Assembly: GCA_019352875.1 (NCBI GenBank)
Contig: JAAAFW010000006.1
Span: forward strand, 1,457,462-1,521,461
Direction of reading: 5' to 3'
DNA: 64,000 nucleotides
From: Pedobacter cryoconitis
GTDB taxonomy: Bacteria; Bacteroidota; Bacteroidia; Sphingobacteriales; Sphingobacteriaceae
Positions 50,117 through 59,674 of this stretch are shown here, piece after piece; positions within the stretch are counted from its first letter, which is position 1; each line of letters starts with the position of its first letter. Both the position numbers and the translations under genes were made by a program. A model generated the notes under the pieces. It saw only the letters and a list, made by a program, of their open reading frames with translations, was not told where the DNA came from and ran no database searches.

Positions 50117-51703
50117 TTATTTGGCAGTGAACTGGGTGATCTTCTGGTGCAGGATTCCCAGTTCAAATGGTTTGCTCAGTACATCACTGGCGCCGGCATC
50201 AATAGCAGCTTTTTTGTCGTTTTCCATGACAGCTGCAGAAAATGTAATGATCGGAATATCCTGCTTGCCCGGAATAAAGTTATCTCGGATCAGCTTGGTA
50301 GCTTCCAATCCGTTCATTACTGGCATAAAAGTGTCCATCAGGATCAGATCATAATGATTATCCCTTAGCTTATCCAGTGCTTCCTTACCGTTCTCCACAA
50401 CATCTGCTTCAATATTCCAGCCCTTCAGGATCTTAACGATCAAAAACTTATTAATCGGGTTGTCTTCTGCTACCAGAATATTTACGCCGTTAAAAGGCAG
50501 GAGTTGCTCGGTTGGGGCAACCGGGCTTTCAGTCTTGTCCTGCACAATTTCATACCAGTTACTAAATGAAAAAGTACTTCCTTTACCTAGTTCGCTATCC
50601 ACGGTAAGCAGGCCGCCTTTTAGCCGGGCAAGGTTTTTTACTATTGACAAGCCTAAACCTGTACCTCCATAACGAAGAGTTGTATTGTCTTCTGCCTGCT
50701 CAAATGTTTCAAATGTTTTATCGATTTTATCTTCTGCAATCCCAATTCCAGTATCCGAAACTGAGAATTTAATTAACATATTATTTCCTTTGTGATCCAT
50801 AATCTGAACCTTAAGGGTCACATTCCCCTCATGCGTAAATTTAATTGCATTACCGATCAGGTTCATCAATATCTGATTCAGACGCAGGCTATCGGCCATT
50901 ACATTTTTTGGAATATCCGGATCGAATTCGGTAATTAAGTCCAGATGTTTTTCCTTTGCGCGAATACTGAGCAGATTGATAACAGAAAAGCTGGTCATGA
51001 TCAGATCGGTCGGAGCCCTGTTGATCTTAAATTTTCCAGCTTCAATTTTTGAAATATCCAGGATATCGTTAATCACTCCTAATAGAGAATTAGAAGAGAT
51101 TTCCAGCAGGGATATCATTTCTTCCTGTTCTTTATTCAATGGAGTTTTCTCCAGTAGGTTTGCAATACCTATAATTCCGTTAATAGGTGTTCGTATTTCA
51201 TGACTCATATTCGCCAGAAAGTTTTCTTTAATTTTTCTTCCCTGTTCGGCGAGCTCTTTTGCCCGGATCAGCTCTTTCTGATAAGATTCCAGTTCTTTGT
51301 TCTTTTTAACCAACTCACGCTGGCTGCGGACAAACTGAATGAATGAATCTACTTTTGCAGAAGTCACATATGGATTGAGTGGTTTATATAAATAATCAAC
51401 AGCCCCTGTATTCAGTCCCTTGACAGCATATTTGGTCTCGGTTGATATTGCTGTGACAAAAATTACCAGGATATCTTTTGTACGCGGATTACTTTTGAGG
51501 ATCTCGACGAGTTCGAATCCATCCATTTCTGGCATTTGTACATCTACAAGAGCAATGGCGATATCCATTTCCCAGGCAAGTCTTAAAGCCTCATTCGGCA
51601 AGGTCGTACTGATAAGATTAACATCGTCTCTTTTTAGCAATGCTTCCAGTGCTATGATGTTTTCCGGTCTGTCATCGACGATCAGGATATTTATTTTTTC
51701 CAT
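50117..51703 (-). CDS. REC-histidine kinase-REC hybrid protein
   Basis: A soluble 528-residue phosphorelay protein (533 if the upstream ATG at 51718 is used). Order: N-terminal receiver (INILIVDDRPENI, phospho-acceptor Asp in ALVDVQMPEMDGFEL, Lys in YLYKPL; about 1-120), a coiled linker, HisKA with FLANMSHEIRTPINGIIG (phospho-His near 165), HATPase with NLIGNAIKFTHEG, DTGIGIAEDKI and GGTGLGLSI (about 270-385), and a C-terminal receiver (NILVAEDNPINKF, LILMDTFMPVMNGLEA, SKPF; about 405-525). No membrane segment or sensor domain. It is the last gene of the operon with cheR and the CHASE3 kinase, so it probably takes phosphate from or passes it to these partners. No DNA-binding output is attached. 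Confidence 0.93.
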   Translation of the reverse strand: MEKINILIVDDRPENIIALEALLKRDDVNLISTTLPNEALRLAWEMDIAIALVDVQMPEMDGFELVEILKSNPRTKDILVIFVTAISTETKYAVKGLNTGAVDYLYKPLNPYVTSAKVDSFIQFVRSQRELVKKNKELESYQKELIRAKELAEQGRKIKENFLANMSHEIRTPINGIIGIANLLEKTPLNKEQEEMISLLEISSNSLLGVINDILDISKIEAGKFKINRAPTDLIMTSFSVINLLSIRAKEKHLDLITEFDPDIPKNVMADSLRLNQILMNLIGNAIKFTHEGNVTLKVQIMDHKGNNMLIKFSVSDTGIGIAEDKIDKTFETFEQAEDNTTLRYGGTGLGLSIVKNLARLKGGLLTVDSELGKGSTFSFSNWYEIVQDKTESPVAPTEQLLPFNGVNILVAEDNPINKFLIVKILKGWNIEADVVENGKEALDKLRDNHYDLILMDTFMPVMNGLEATKLIRDNFIPGKQDIPIITFSAAVMENDKKAAIDAGASDVLSKPFELGILHQKITQFTAK

Positions 51704-51737
51704 GTGTTCTAATGGCATTAAAAAATTTGGGGGGGAA

Positions 51738-52574
51738 TTAAGCTATTTTCTGATAGATATTGTTCTTTCTGTCGATGACCTTAAAGCGTCCGATTTCCGA
51801 ACTTCTTAAAGTCTCTTTCGATCCCAGGCACAAAAAACCAAAATTGGCGAGACTGTGGTAAAACAAGTCAATTACCTTTTCCTGTAACGCAGTATTAAAA
51901 TAGATCAGTACGTTTCTGCAGGAAATCAATTGAAATTCATTAAATACTCCTTCAGAAGCCAGGTTATGTGCAGAGAAAAGGACATTCCTTTTTAAGGAAT
52001 GAACAATTGATGCAGCATCATATTTAGCCGTATAATAATCAGATAACGTATGTGTAGCACCTGTTTTCTGATAGTTTTCTGAATATTGTTTCATTTTCTG
52101 CAGGTCATATATGCCATTTTTAGCATAATTTAGTACTTCTGCATTAATATCTGTACCATAAAAAAAACTACGGTCATAAAGTCCAGCTTCGGCAAAAAGA
52201 ATGGAAAAGGAATAAAGTTCTTCCCCGGTAGAGCATCCGGCATTCCAAACCTTAATTCGCTGATATGATCTCAGGTAGGGGATGATGTGCTGAGAAACTG
52301 ATTTAAAGAAAGGCGGATCACGGAACATTTCAGTTACGTTAACCGTTATCTCCATGAGAAAAGTCTCAAAGTATTCCAGGTCATTAGTCAGCAGGGTCTT
52401 TAGATCAAACAGACTTAACCTTTGTAACTGCATAATGCGGCTTACCCGTCTTTTCAAAGATGCCGGGGAATAATTACTAAAGTCAAACCCATGGACATTT
52501 TTAATAAAACTGACAAGTGACTCCAATTCGGCGTAAGTAAGTACCTCCGCTATATTTTTCTCGGGACTATTCAT
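51738..52574 (-). CDS. CheR-type protein-glutamate O-methyltransferase
   Basis: A 278-residue SAM-dependent methyltransferase. The N-terminal helical domain (ELESLVSFIKNVHGFDFSNYSPASLKRRV, about 12-75) and the linker EITVNVTEMFRDPPFF lead to the Rossmann domain with the SAM motif IKVWNAGCSTGEELYSFSILFAEAG near 110, YGTDINAEVL, and LISCRNVLIYFNTALQEKVI near 215. CheR proteins add methyl groups to Glu residues of chemoreceptors. Neither a chemoreceptor nor the opposing esterase CheB is nearby, which is unusual since kinase-linked CheR genes normally occur with cheB. It starts 1 nt after the stop of the large hybrid kinase. Confidence 0.92.
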   Translation of the reverse strand: MNSPEKNIAEVLTYAELESLVSFIKNVHGFDFSNYSPASLKRRVSRIMQLQRLSLFDLKTLLTNDLEYFETFLMEITVNVTEMFRDPPFFKSVSQHIIPYLRSYQRIKVWNAGCSTGEELYSFSILFAEAGLYDRSFFYGTDINAEVLNYAKNGIYDLQKMKQYSENYQKTGATHTLSDYYTAKYDAASIVHSLKRNVLFSAHNLASEGVFNEFQLISCRNVLIYFNTALQEKVIDLFYHSLANFGFLCLGSKETLRSSEIGRFKVIDRKNNIYQKIA

Positions 52575-52575
52575 A

Positions 52576-55500
52576 TTAGCTTAACCAGACTCTTAACATA
52601 GATAACAACTGATCGACATCGACAGGTTTTGCGATATAATCATTGGCCCCTGCTTCGATACATTTCTCTCTGTCATTTTTCATAGCCTTTGCAGTTAACG
52701 CAATGATCGGAAGCTTCTTATAAGCTTTATCTTTTCTGATCAATCTCATCGCTTCATAACCATCCATTTCCGGCATCATAATATCCATTAGCACGACATC
52801 AATATCCGGGACTTCATCCAGTTTCTCCAGCGCTTCTTTACCGTTTGTCGCAATGACAATTTTCATATCGTACACCTGCAGCGCACTTGATAAAGCGAAA
52901 ATATTACGCATATCATCGTCTGTAATCAATACTGTTTTATGTTGCAGAGCTTTTTCAATAGTGGAAATCGTTTTCCCTTGTGCAGGGCTTTTTGCAGCAG
53001 CCTGGAATTTTTCCTGTTTTTTAAGCTTGTGCATAAATAAGCTTACTTCATCAATCAGCCTGTCATTTGATTTATTTGACTTCAGCACCATTGCTTCCGT
53101 ATATTTCATGATATGGGCAATACTGTCCTGATCAAGTTCCATTGCTGTATTGATAATTACTGGTATATGCGCATACTCAGGTTTTTGCTTAATTTGATCA
53201 AGCAGGTCAAATCCGGATATATCGGGCAGGTTCAGGTCCAGTATAATACAGTCGAAACTTCTGGAATTAACCATTTCTAATGCTGCCTCTCCCGTGAACG
53301 CCTGGACCACATCAATCCCTCTTTCTGTTAGCTGCTCCTTTACCGCCATACTTTGCAGTTCATGATCTTCTATAACTAGAACGCTGTTGAAATCAAGATT
53401 AATGTTTTCCGACTGCCAGGTCTGAAAAGCCTGATCAAGCTGATCTTTTTCAATAGGTTTTTTGAGGAATCCAATAGCGCCCTCCTGCAGCGCTTTTTCA
53501 CTTTTAAATTCACCAGCTGACATCATATGTACAGGAATGTCTTTTGTTTGCAAATTGGATTTAAGCTTTTTTAAGATTGTCCATCCATCCATTACTGGTA
53601 GCATAATATCCAGTATAATGGCATCAGGTAGTTCCTTTTGGGCCATTTCCAGTCCGATATCGCCACTATGTGCAAGCAGAGGCTCGAAACCTTTTTCGAT
53701 AGCATAATCTTTCAGGACGTCTGCGAAAGTCAGGTCATCTTCTACGATCAGTAAAGTCTGTTTTCTGTTTTGATTTACAGGCTGCAATACTGGTTCCGCA
53801 ACCAACGGAATTGTAACGGGGGCTTTTGCTTCTTCTGCCGGAACTAAGCGTTCTTCACCTGTTTGTTCGGCTGGCAGGTATAATGTAAAGGTGCTGCCTG
53901 TACCAGGTTCACTTTCAACCTGTATTTCTCCTCCAAGAATATGTGAAAGTTCTTTGCTGATTGAAAGGCCTAAACCTGTACCGCCGTATTTTCGGCTTGT
54001 AGTTCCGTCTGCCTGTTTGAAAGCCTCAAAAATTAGCTTTTGCTTGTCTGAGGGAATACCTATTCCGCTGTCTTTTACACTGAAGGATATAATCTGATCT
54101 TTGTTTGTCTGCAAATTCTCTGCATAATAGGTGCGTTCGGCAGGGGCTTTGCCTATTTCCAGATTGATTTCTCCATTTTCAGGAGTAAATTTAAAGGCAT
54201 TCGAAAGCAGGTTTTTAATAATCTGTTCGGTCCGGGAAAGATCCGTCATGAAGCGTGGCGGTAAGCTGGGATCAATAATGGTGCGGAACGTGATCTTTTT
54301 GCTTTTGGCAATTTCAGAGAACAATGATTCCATATTCCGGGTAATTTCTTCAGGTCGGACCGGTTCGATATCCAGATCGACCTTTCCAGATTCGATTTTT
54401 GACAGATCCAGAATATCGTTAATCAGTGTCAGTAGATCAGAGCCGGCATTATGAATGACGCCGGCATATTTGATCTGTTCTTCATTCAGGTTTTCCGGCC
54501 TGTTTTCTTTCAGAATACGGGCCAGGATCAGAATACTGTTCAGTGGTGTACGCAGTTCATGGCTCATGTTTGCCAGGAACTCCGATTTGTAGCGGCTGGA
54601 TACAGCCAGTTCCTCTGCTTTCAGGCTCATGGCCTCTCTAGCCTCAGTGATTGATATATTTCTTTCTTCCAGCAGGCTTGCCTTTTCTTCGAGCTCTGCA
54701 TTTGTTTGCCGTAATTCTTCCTGCTGAACACGCAGTTCCTCCTCAGAAGCCTGAAGCTCTTCTGACTTGTGCAGCAGCTCTTCATTGGTGGTTCTCAATT
54801 CTTCCTGCTGACTTTCCAGTTCCTCTGCCTGCTGCTGTGTCTGCAAGAATAATTCTCTCAGCTGTGTTCTTGCCTGCGCGCTGTTGATACCAACACCGAT
54901 CGCATCAATTACGGTACCGATAAAGTTCATGGTATCTGCAGCTGCATTTTGTAATAAACCTATTTCAATTACAGCAATGGTCTCATCCTGGAATAATACG
55001 GGTACAATAATCAATTCTGTAGGTTTCAGACTACCTAATCCAGTGCTTACCTGTATATAGTCTTCCGGAATTTCACGTAGACTTTTACTCTTTTGCTCCA
55101 GAGCCGCCTGACCAACCAGTCCCTGGCCGAGCGCTATATCTTTTTTTCGTTTTCTGGAATCGTCCCAGGCATAACCGTTGCTGAAACTAAGTGTCTGTTT
55201 GTGCGTGTTGACCAGGTAGAGCGCACCGACAGGTGCATTTACATAATTGCAAAGCTGTGTAATAATATGTCCCGTCAGCTCTTCGATTTCCTGTTCGCCG
55301 CTCATGGCTTCATTAATTTGCGCGGCACCGGAAAGCAGCCAGTTCTTTTTCTCGTTTTCTTCCGACAATTTTTCTAATTGGGTATTATTCTTTCGGATCT
55401 GCTCTTCGGTAACTTTTTGGGTGTCGAATGTCCGTTGAATAAAACTGAACAAATATAGGATCAGGCCAAAAATAATTGCAGAACTCAGGGTGATGACAAT

Positions 55501-56052
55501 AGTACTGCGCTGTGTACTTTCTTCTCTGGTTTTTGTCCTCAGCTTAAGCATTCCTTTTTCCGCTTTAATCAGGTTTGAGCTGGCATACAAGAACTTGTAT
55601 TTGATATCTCTTCCCCGGTCAGTAAGGATCATATTTGTTGCGGCAATTTTCCCCTCAGAATTGTAAACTTCCAATGTTTTACGCATATCCCTAACCAGTT
55701 CAGTAGAATAGAGCTGAACAGAATCTAGTTGCGCATCATCACTGGTATTATCTTCAGACATTCGTCTGAGATCTTCCATCGTGGAATCTATCTGACCTAT
55801 GTTCTCCTCGTAGGGCTGCAGGTATTTTTTATCACCCGTCAAAATAAAACCACGCAGACCTGTTTCTGCATTCAGCAGTTTTACTTCCAGCCTTTCTGCA
55901 CGGTCAATAAAATCATAGGTGTGGTTCTCCCAGTCAGAGTCGATATCGACTGAGCGGATACTGAAATATGAAGTTACCGCAGAGACAAGTACAAACAATA
56001 GCGATATGGCAAAGCCTGTTAAAACTTGTTGCTTAAAAGTAAGTTTGAACAT
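52576..56052 (-). CDS. CHASE3-GAF hybrid histidine kinase with three receiver domains
   Basis: A 1158-residue membrane kinase. Membrane helix 1 lies at about 8-30, a CHASE3 sensor at 35-180 (LEVKLLNAETGLRGFILTGDKKYLQPY), helix 2 at 184-207. A GAF domain covers about 240-390. A Glu/Gln-rich coiled coil (about 400-480, with repeated QQEEL, NEELL, SEEL) precedes HisKA (MSHELRTPLNS, His498) and HATPase (NLLSNAFKFTPENGE, DSGIGIPSDK, GGTGLGLSISKEL; to about 730). Three receivers follow: about 766-880 (AIILDIMLPVMDGW), 889-1008 (CIILDLNLPDISGF) and 1040-1156 (VVLMDIMMPEMDGY), each with its acceptor Asp. The multi-receiver tail points to a complex phosphorelay. The coiled coil is a possible target of the neighbouring CheR, but this is speculation. 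Confidence 0.93.
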   Translation of the reverse strand: MFKLTFKQQVLTGFAISLLFVLVSAVTSYFSIRSVDIDSDWENHTYDFIDRAERLEVKLLNAETGLRGFILTGDKKYLQPYEENIGQIDSTMEDLRRMSEDNTSDDAQLDSVQLYSTELVRDMRKTLEVYNSEGKIAATNMILTDRGRDIKYKFLYASSNLIKAEKGMLKLRTKTREESTQRSTIVITLSSAIIFGLILYLFSFIQRTFDTQKVTEEQIRKNNTQLEKLSEENEKKNWLLSGAAQINEAMSGEQEIEELTGHIITQLCNYVNAPVGALYLVNTHKQTLSFSNGYAWDDSRKRKKDIALGQGLVGQAALEQKSKSLREIPEDYIQVSTGLGSLKPTELIIVPVLFQDETIAVIEIGLLQNAAADTMNFIGTVIDAIGVGINSAQARTQLRELFLQTQQQAEELESQQEELRTTNEELLHKSEELQASEEELRVQQEELRQTNAELEEKASLLEERNISITEAREAMSLKAEELAVSSRYKSEFLANMSHELRTPLNSILILARILKENRPENLNEEQIKYAGVIHNAGSDLLTLINDILDLSKIESGKVDLDIEPVRPEEITRNMESLFSEIAKSKKITFRTIIDPSLPPRFMTDLSRTEQIIKNLLSNAFKFTPENGEINLEIGKAPAERTYYAENLQTNKDQIISFSVKDSGIGIPSDKQKLIFEAFKQADGTTSRKYGGTGLGLSISKELSHILGGEIQVESEPGTGSTFTLYLPAEQTGEERLVPAEEAKAPVTIPLVAEPVLQPVNQNRKQTLLIVEDDLTFADVLKDYAIEKGFEPLLAHSGDIGLEMAQKELPDAIILDIMLPVMDGWTILKKLKSNLQTKDIPVHMMSAGEFKSEKALQEGAIGFLKKPIEKDQLDQAFQTWQSENINLDFNSVLVIEDHELQSMAVKEQLTERGIDVVQAFTGEAALEMVNSRSFDCIILDLNLPDISGFDLLDQIKQKPEYAHIPVIINTAMELDQDSIAHIMKYTEAMVLKSNKSNDRLIDEVSLFMHKLKKQEKFQAAAKSPAQGKTISTIEKALQHKTVLITDDDMRNIFALSSALQVYDMKIVIATNGKEALEKLDEVPDIDVVLMDIMMPEMDGYEAMRLIRKDKAYKKLPIIALTAKAMKNDREKCIEAGANDYIAKPVDVDQLLSMLRVWLS

Positions 56053-56202
56053 AAAATACGAAATATTGGTGATGAAATCTTATTCAGCATAAATTCTTCC
56101 CTGTGATTTTGCTGAAAGGAAATGTAATGTTAGAATTTATAACAATTATAAGTATAAATCCGGGTTCCGGGAATAAAGAAGTGAATTTTGAGAAGAATAT
56201 TT

Positions 56203-56886
56203 CTAGAGATCTTGCATACATTGGGCGTAACTCGGCCCTATAGGGATTTGAAGGGTGTCAACCCACACCTGGTTGCGATCAAACCTGGTGATAGATTTTC
56301 TTGCGACAATGAATGCGCGGTGTGTTCTGATGAACTGTCCGGCGGGGAGTAAGCTTAACATTTCGCTAATGGGCATGCGCGTACTAACCAGGGGTTGGTC
56401 TTTTCTATGCACCTGCGTGTAATTACCTGCAGCCTCAATATAAAGGATGTCGGACACATTAATTTTTATCTGCTCATAACCATCTTTAATGAAGAGGTGC
56501 AGATCCGTACTTTGCTGGTCTGCATTCTTTCTGAGCCTGAATAATTCTTCCGCCTTATTACAGGCTTTTAGAAACCTGGAAAGGGAAAATGGTTTCAGCA
56601 GGTAATCCAGGGCATTTAATTCAAATCCTTTGACTGCATGCTCTGCATAAGCAGTAGTAAAAATCACCAGCGGAGGGTGGGAGAGGCTATTCAGGAAATC
56701 AATACCATTGATATCCGGCATTTGGATATCCAGAAATATCAGATCTACCGGATTTTGTCTCAGGTAAGTTATCGCGTCAAAAGCATTAGTGAAGCAGGCT
56801 TTAAGCTCAATAAACGGAACCTTTCCGGCCAGGGAACTGACTACATCCAGGGCTATGGGTTCATCATCTATCGCAATGGCATTCAT
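56203..56886 (-). CDS. LytTR-family response regulator
   Basis: A 227-residue DNA-binding regulator. The receiver domain (about 1-120) has NAIAIDDEPIALDVV, the acceptor Asp in LIFLDIQMPDINGID, TTAYAEHAVKGFELNALDYLLKPF. The C-terminal LytTR domain (about 130-225) has HLFIKDGYEQIKINVSDILYIEAAGNYTQVHRK, MPISEMLSLLPAGQFIRTHRAFIVARKSI and RNQVWVDTLQIPIG. Partner of the LytS-type kinase encoded 3 nt upstream. Target genes are not evident. Confidence 0.95.
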   Translation of the reverse strand: MNAIAIDDEPIALDVVSSLAGKVPFIELKACFTNAFDAITYLRQNPVDLIFLDIQMPDINGIDFLNSLSHPPLVIFTTAYAEHAVKGFELNALDYLLKPFSLSRFLKACNKAEELFRLRKNADQQSTDLHLFIKDGYEQIKINVSDILYIEAAGNYTQVHRKDQPLVSTRMPISEMLSLLPAGQFIRTHRAFIVARKSITRFDRNQVWVDTLQIPIGPSYAQCMQDL

Positions 56887-56889
56887 CTT

Positions 56890-58404
56890 TTATAATTTCA
56901 GGGTTAAATGTACAAAAAATTCTTTCGCGCTCTCTCTGATGAGTAGTTCATGTTTTCCTGGATATAAGAGGGCCAGCCGTTGTCTGACATTTTCCAGGCC
57001 GATTCCACTGTGCGTTCTTTCCGGGTCATTTTCCGATTTAAGGTGGATGCTGTTATGTACATCAAAATACAAAGTGTTTTCTTTGGTTTGCAGGGTAATC
57101 TTAATATGTGAAGGCTGTTGCAAACTTATCCCATGTTTAAATGCATTCTCTACGAATGGGATAAGCAGCATGGGAGAAATCTGAAGCTCGGTGAACTGCT
57201 CCTCTATTTGTGTATTGATCGTAATATCTACTGACTGTGAAGTTCTGAGTTTCTGCAGGTCGATATAATTTTTCAGGTAATCCAGGTCTCGGGTCAGCGA
57301 AATTTTATCCTGCATGTTTTCCTGTAACATAAAACGCATCATATCTCCCAGTTTCTGGATTCCTTCGGAAGTACGGTCTGCTTTTTCCTGCAATGCAGTT
57401 CCATACAGCGTATTTAAAGCATTGAATAAAAAATGAGGATTGATTTGTGATTTTAAGAAATTCAGGTTGGCATCGGTTTGTCCCAGTTCCTTTTTTAACT
57501 TATAGATCTGTTCGGCCGTAGAATTCCTTCTTTTGTAGATCTGCCATGCCAGGGGTGCCGTGATCAGGTATTGTACGGGCAGGTTAAATGCAAATATAAT
57601 GGGGATAAGCTGATTCCGGCCACTGATCAGAAACGCAAGCAGACAAGTAACAACAATACTAATCAGAATAAGTCCGCTTAGTTTGTAGAGATAGGTACGC
57701 AACGGTTTTTTTGCCGTATCAAAGATTTGAGGGATTATCTCGTATACCGAATGAATGAATAACCATATCGCTGTGGCGGATATCAATGTCCAGCAAATAA
57801 TTACTTCAAACCCCGAATTTGTAGCCAGCCAAAATAAAATACCCGCAAACCAGATGATTGCGCCAAACAAGATTTCCAATTTTTGCTGACTGAAGTCGTT
57901 TCGCTCTTCCTGGTTAGCAAAATGAAAGATCAGGTTTTTCAAGGCGACATAAATTGCGATCAGTACCACCAGCCATGCTGCATAGCCAAATCCATTAAAA
58001 AATATCTGGTCATAGGCTTCCTGAATCGTATCGTAACGGACCAGCAGATAGGCCTGGCTATACGTTCTGGTGATACTTATAATTAATCCGGCAAACACGA
58101 ATACAATAAAGATCAGGCATAAATGCATTCCGGTATTTGTTTTTCTGTAGAGGGCGGGAAGGCTGCAAAAATTAAGGAGCAGAAAACTGAAATATAAAAG
58201 GGAATATTTAAATACTGCAGGAATGAAGTAGTTGTAGATATAGTTGAAACGGATACCGGCCTGATTGAATTCGTAGGGAATTTCACGCGTATTATTTCCA
58301 CTTGAAATTAAGGTTAAAATTGCTAAGGCATAAATAGCGCTGACAATTTTGAATTCTGTTTTTTGAAGTTCCTTAAAACTGAAGGGAAGTTTAATATGGG
58401 TCAT
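56890..58404 (-). CDS. LytS/YehU-type sensor histidine kinase
   Basis: A 504-residue membrane kinase. Residues about 15-285 form seven or eight membrane helices, followed by the His-kinase domain with the phospho-His in NFLKSQINPHFLFNALNTLYG (near 325), and an HATPase_c domain with ISPMLLIPFVENAFKHGISLQQPSH and GIGLENVRQRLALLYPGKHELLI. The frame opens with a GTG at 58425, but the ATG at 58404 (MTHIKLPF) is preferred. Forms a two-gene unit with the LytTR regulator. The signal is unknown. Confidence 0.92.
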   Translation of the reverse strand: MTHIKLPFSFKELQKTEFKIVSAIYALAILTLISSGNNTREIPYEFNQAGIRFNYIYNYFIPAVFKYSLLYFSFLLLNFCSLPALYRKTNTGMHLCLIFIVFVFAGLIISITRTYSQAYLLVRYDTIQEAYDQIFFNGFGYAAWLVVLIAIYVALKNLIFHFANQEERNDFSQQKLEILFGAIIWFAGILFWLATNSGFEVIICWTLISATAIWLFIHSVYEIIPQIFDTAKKPLRTYLYKLSGLILISIVVTCLLAFLISGRNQLIPIIFAFNLPVQYLITAPLAWQIYKRRNSTAEQIYKLKKELGQTDANLNFLKSQINPHFLFNALNTLYGTALQEKADRTSEGIQKLGDMMRFMLQENMQDKISLTRDLDYLKNYIDLQKLRTSQSVDITINTQIEEQFTELQISPMLLIPFVENAFKHGISLQQPSHIKITLQTKENTLYFDVHNSIHLKSENDPERTHSGIGLENVRQRLALLYPGKHELLIRESAKEFFVHLTLKL

Positions 58405-58517
58405 AACTTTGTTAATTTCTTCCACAATATTACGGAAGTCGTTTTTAGGCTTGATTAAAATGTGACGAAGAGGAGAATAAATGTGATGAATAATGAAATA
58501 TGGGCTAAATTGCGCCT

Positions 58518-58877
58518 ATGGAAGCAAAAATTACAGTTTATGGTATTCCAAATTGCAATACTGTAAAAAAAGCCAGGGTCTGGCTGGAAGAGCAGGGTCT
58601 GAATTATACTTTTCACGATTTTAAAAAAGCAGGGATTACCCGGGAAAAATTAGCACAGTGGTCAGGAGTTTTTGGCTGGGAAATTGTGCTGAATAAAAAA
58701 GGAACAACCTGGCGTAAGCTGGATCCTGCTGTACAGGCCGCAGTAAAGGACGAAAATTCGGCTATCGCTGTACTGCTTGAAAATACCAGCGCGATTAAAA
58801 GACCTATTGTCGAAGTGAACGGAAAACCGGTATTGATCAGTTTTGATGCGGAACAATATGCTGTTAATTTTTGTTAA
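58518..58877 (+). CDS. ArsC/Spx-family thioredoxin-fold protein
   Basis: A 119-residue member of the ArsC/YffB family. It starts KITVYGIPNCNTVKKARVWLEEQ with a single active-site Cys (PNCNT) near 13, followed by YTFHDFKKAGITREKLAQW and, at the C-terminus, AIKRPIVEVNGKPVLISFDAEQYAV. The KRP motif is the family hallmark. It lacks the CxxC of Spx regulators. Arsenate reduction is possible but YffB-like members have no proven arsenate activity, so the function stays open. It is transcribed divergently from the LytS-type kinase gene. Confidence 0.9.
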   Translation: MEAKITVYGIPNCNTVKKARVWLEEQGLNYTFHDFKKAGITREKLAQWSGVFGWEIVLNKKGTTWRKLDPAVQAAVKDENSAIAVLLENTSAIKRPIVEVNGKPVLISFDAEQYAVNFC

Positions 58878-58931
58878 AATAACTGCCGTAAACCCGTCAA
58901 TCCTTAGCTTTACCTAAATCTATCTCAACGC

Positions 58932-59669
58932 ATGAATAAAATAAAAATCATATTAGCCGCTATCATCTGCGCTTTACCCTGGGTTGCTTCTGCACAATCG
59001 GGTATTAGTGGTGGAGTTTTTGATCAGGAAAACAAAAGTATGCCGCTACAAAAGGTAAGAGTGAAAAACCTGACGAAAGACGTAACCATGGAAACAGGTG
59101 CTGCAGGGCAATTTTCCATCCGCGCGGAAAAAGGGGATCTACTTGAGTTTTATCTGCCAGGCTATCATACCGATACGTTGTACTTAACCAGTATGCAGAG
59201 TAAAACTATCTATTTGCCACCGCTTTCTACCAACCTTAGACAGGTTGACGTTCAAAGTGCCCGTATTTCTAAGGATCTGGATTTGAAAGCCGGTCAGGGG
59301 AAGGCATTCAAACGGGTATCCGGAATTGCACCTACTAAAAACATTCAGCGTGCAGGCGGAATAGGGCTTGCTTTTGGTTCAGGAAAAGCCAGAAGGGAAA
59401 AAATTAAAGAAGAGGCATTGGAGGAGCGTTCCTATTATGAATCTGAGATCAATCATTATTTCAGCGAAGAGTATATCGGTGGCATGTTGAAGATCAAAGG
59501 ACAGGAACTGGAAGACTTTATTAACTTCTACCGGCCTACAGTGGCTACTGTAAAAACTGATCCTCCATTTAATTATGATTATTATATTGCACAGGCATAT
59601 CAGGCATGGATGAAACTTCCACCGGATCAGCGCAGAACTCCGCCTATGCCTAAACTCATTAAAAAATAA
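58932..59669 (+). CDS. Exported protein with a carboxypeptidase regulatory-like domain
   Basis: A 245-residue protein with a signal peptide (to about 22, WVASAQS). The first mature part (about 25-105) is a CarboxypepD_reg-like beta-sandwich ([59 protein letters not shown]), the same fold as found at SusC N-termini, but no plug or barrel follows. The rest is basic and helical ([34 protein letters not shown]) and ends in [10 protein letters not shown] know no function for this combination. It is followed after 5 nt by the M1 peptidase gene, likely in one transcript. Confidence 0.82.
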   Translation: MNKIKIILAAIICALPWVASAQSGISGGVFDQENKSMPLQKVRVKNLTKDVTMETGAAGQFSIRAEKGDLLEFYLPGYHTDTLYLTSMQSKTIYLPPLSTNLRQVDVQSARISKDLDLKAGQGKAFKRVSGIAPTKNIQRAGGIGLAFGSGKARREKIKEEALEERSYYESEINHYFSEEYIGGMLKIKGQELEDFINFYRPTVATVKTDPPFNYDYYIAQAYQAWMKLPPDQRRTPPMPKLIKK

Positions 59670-59674
59670 AATCA

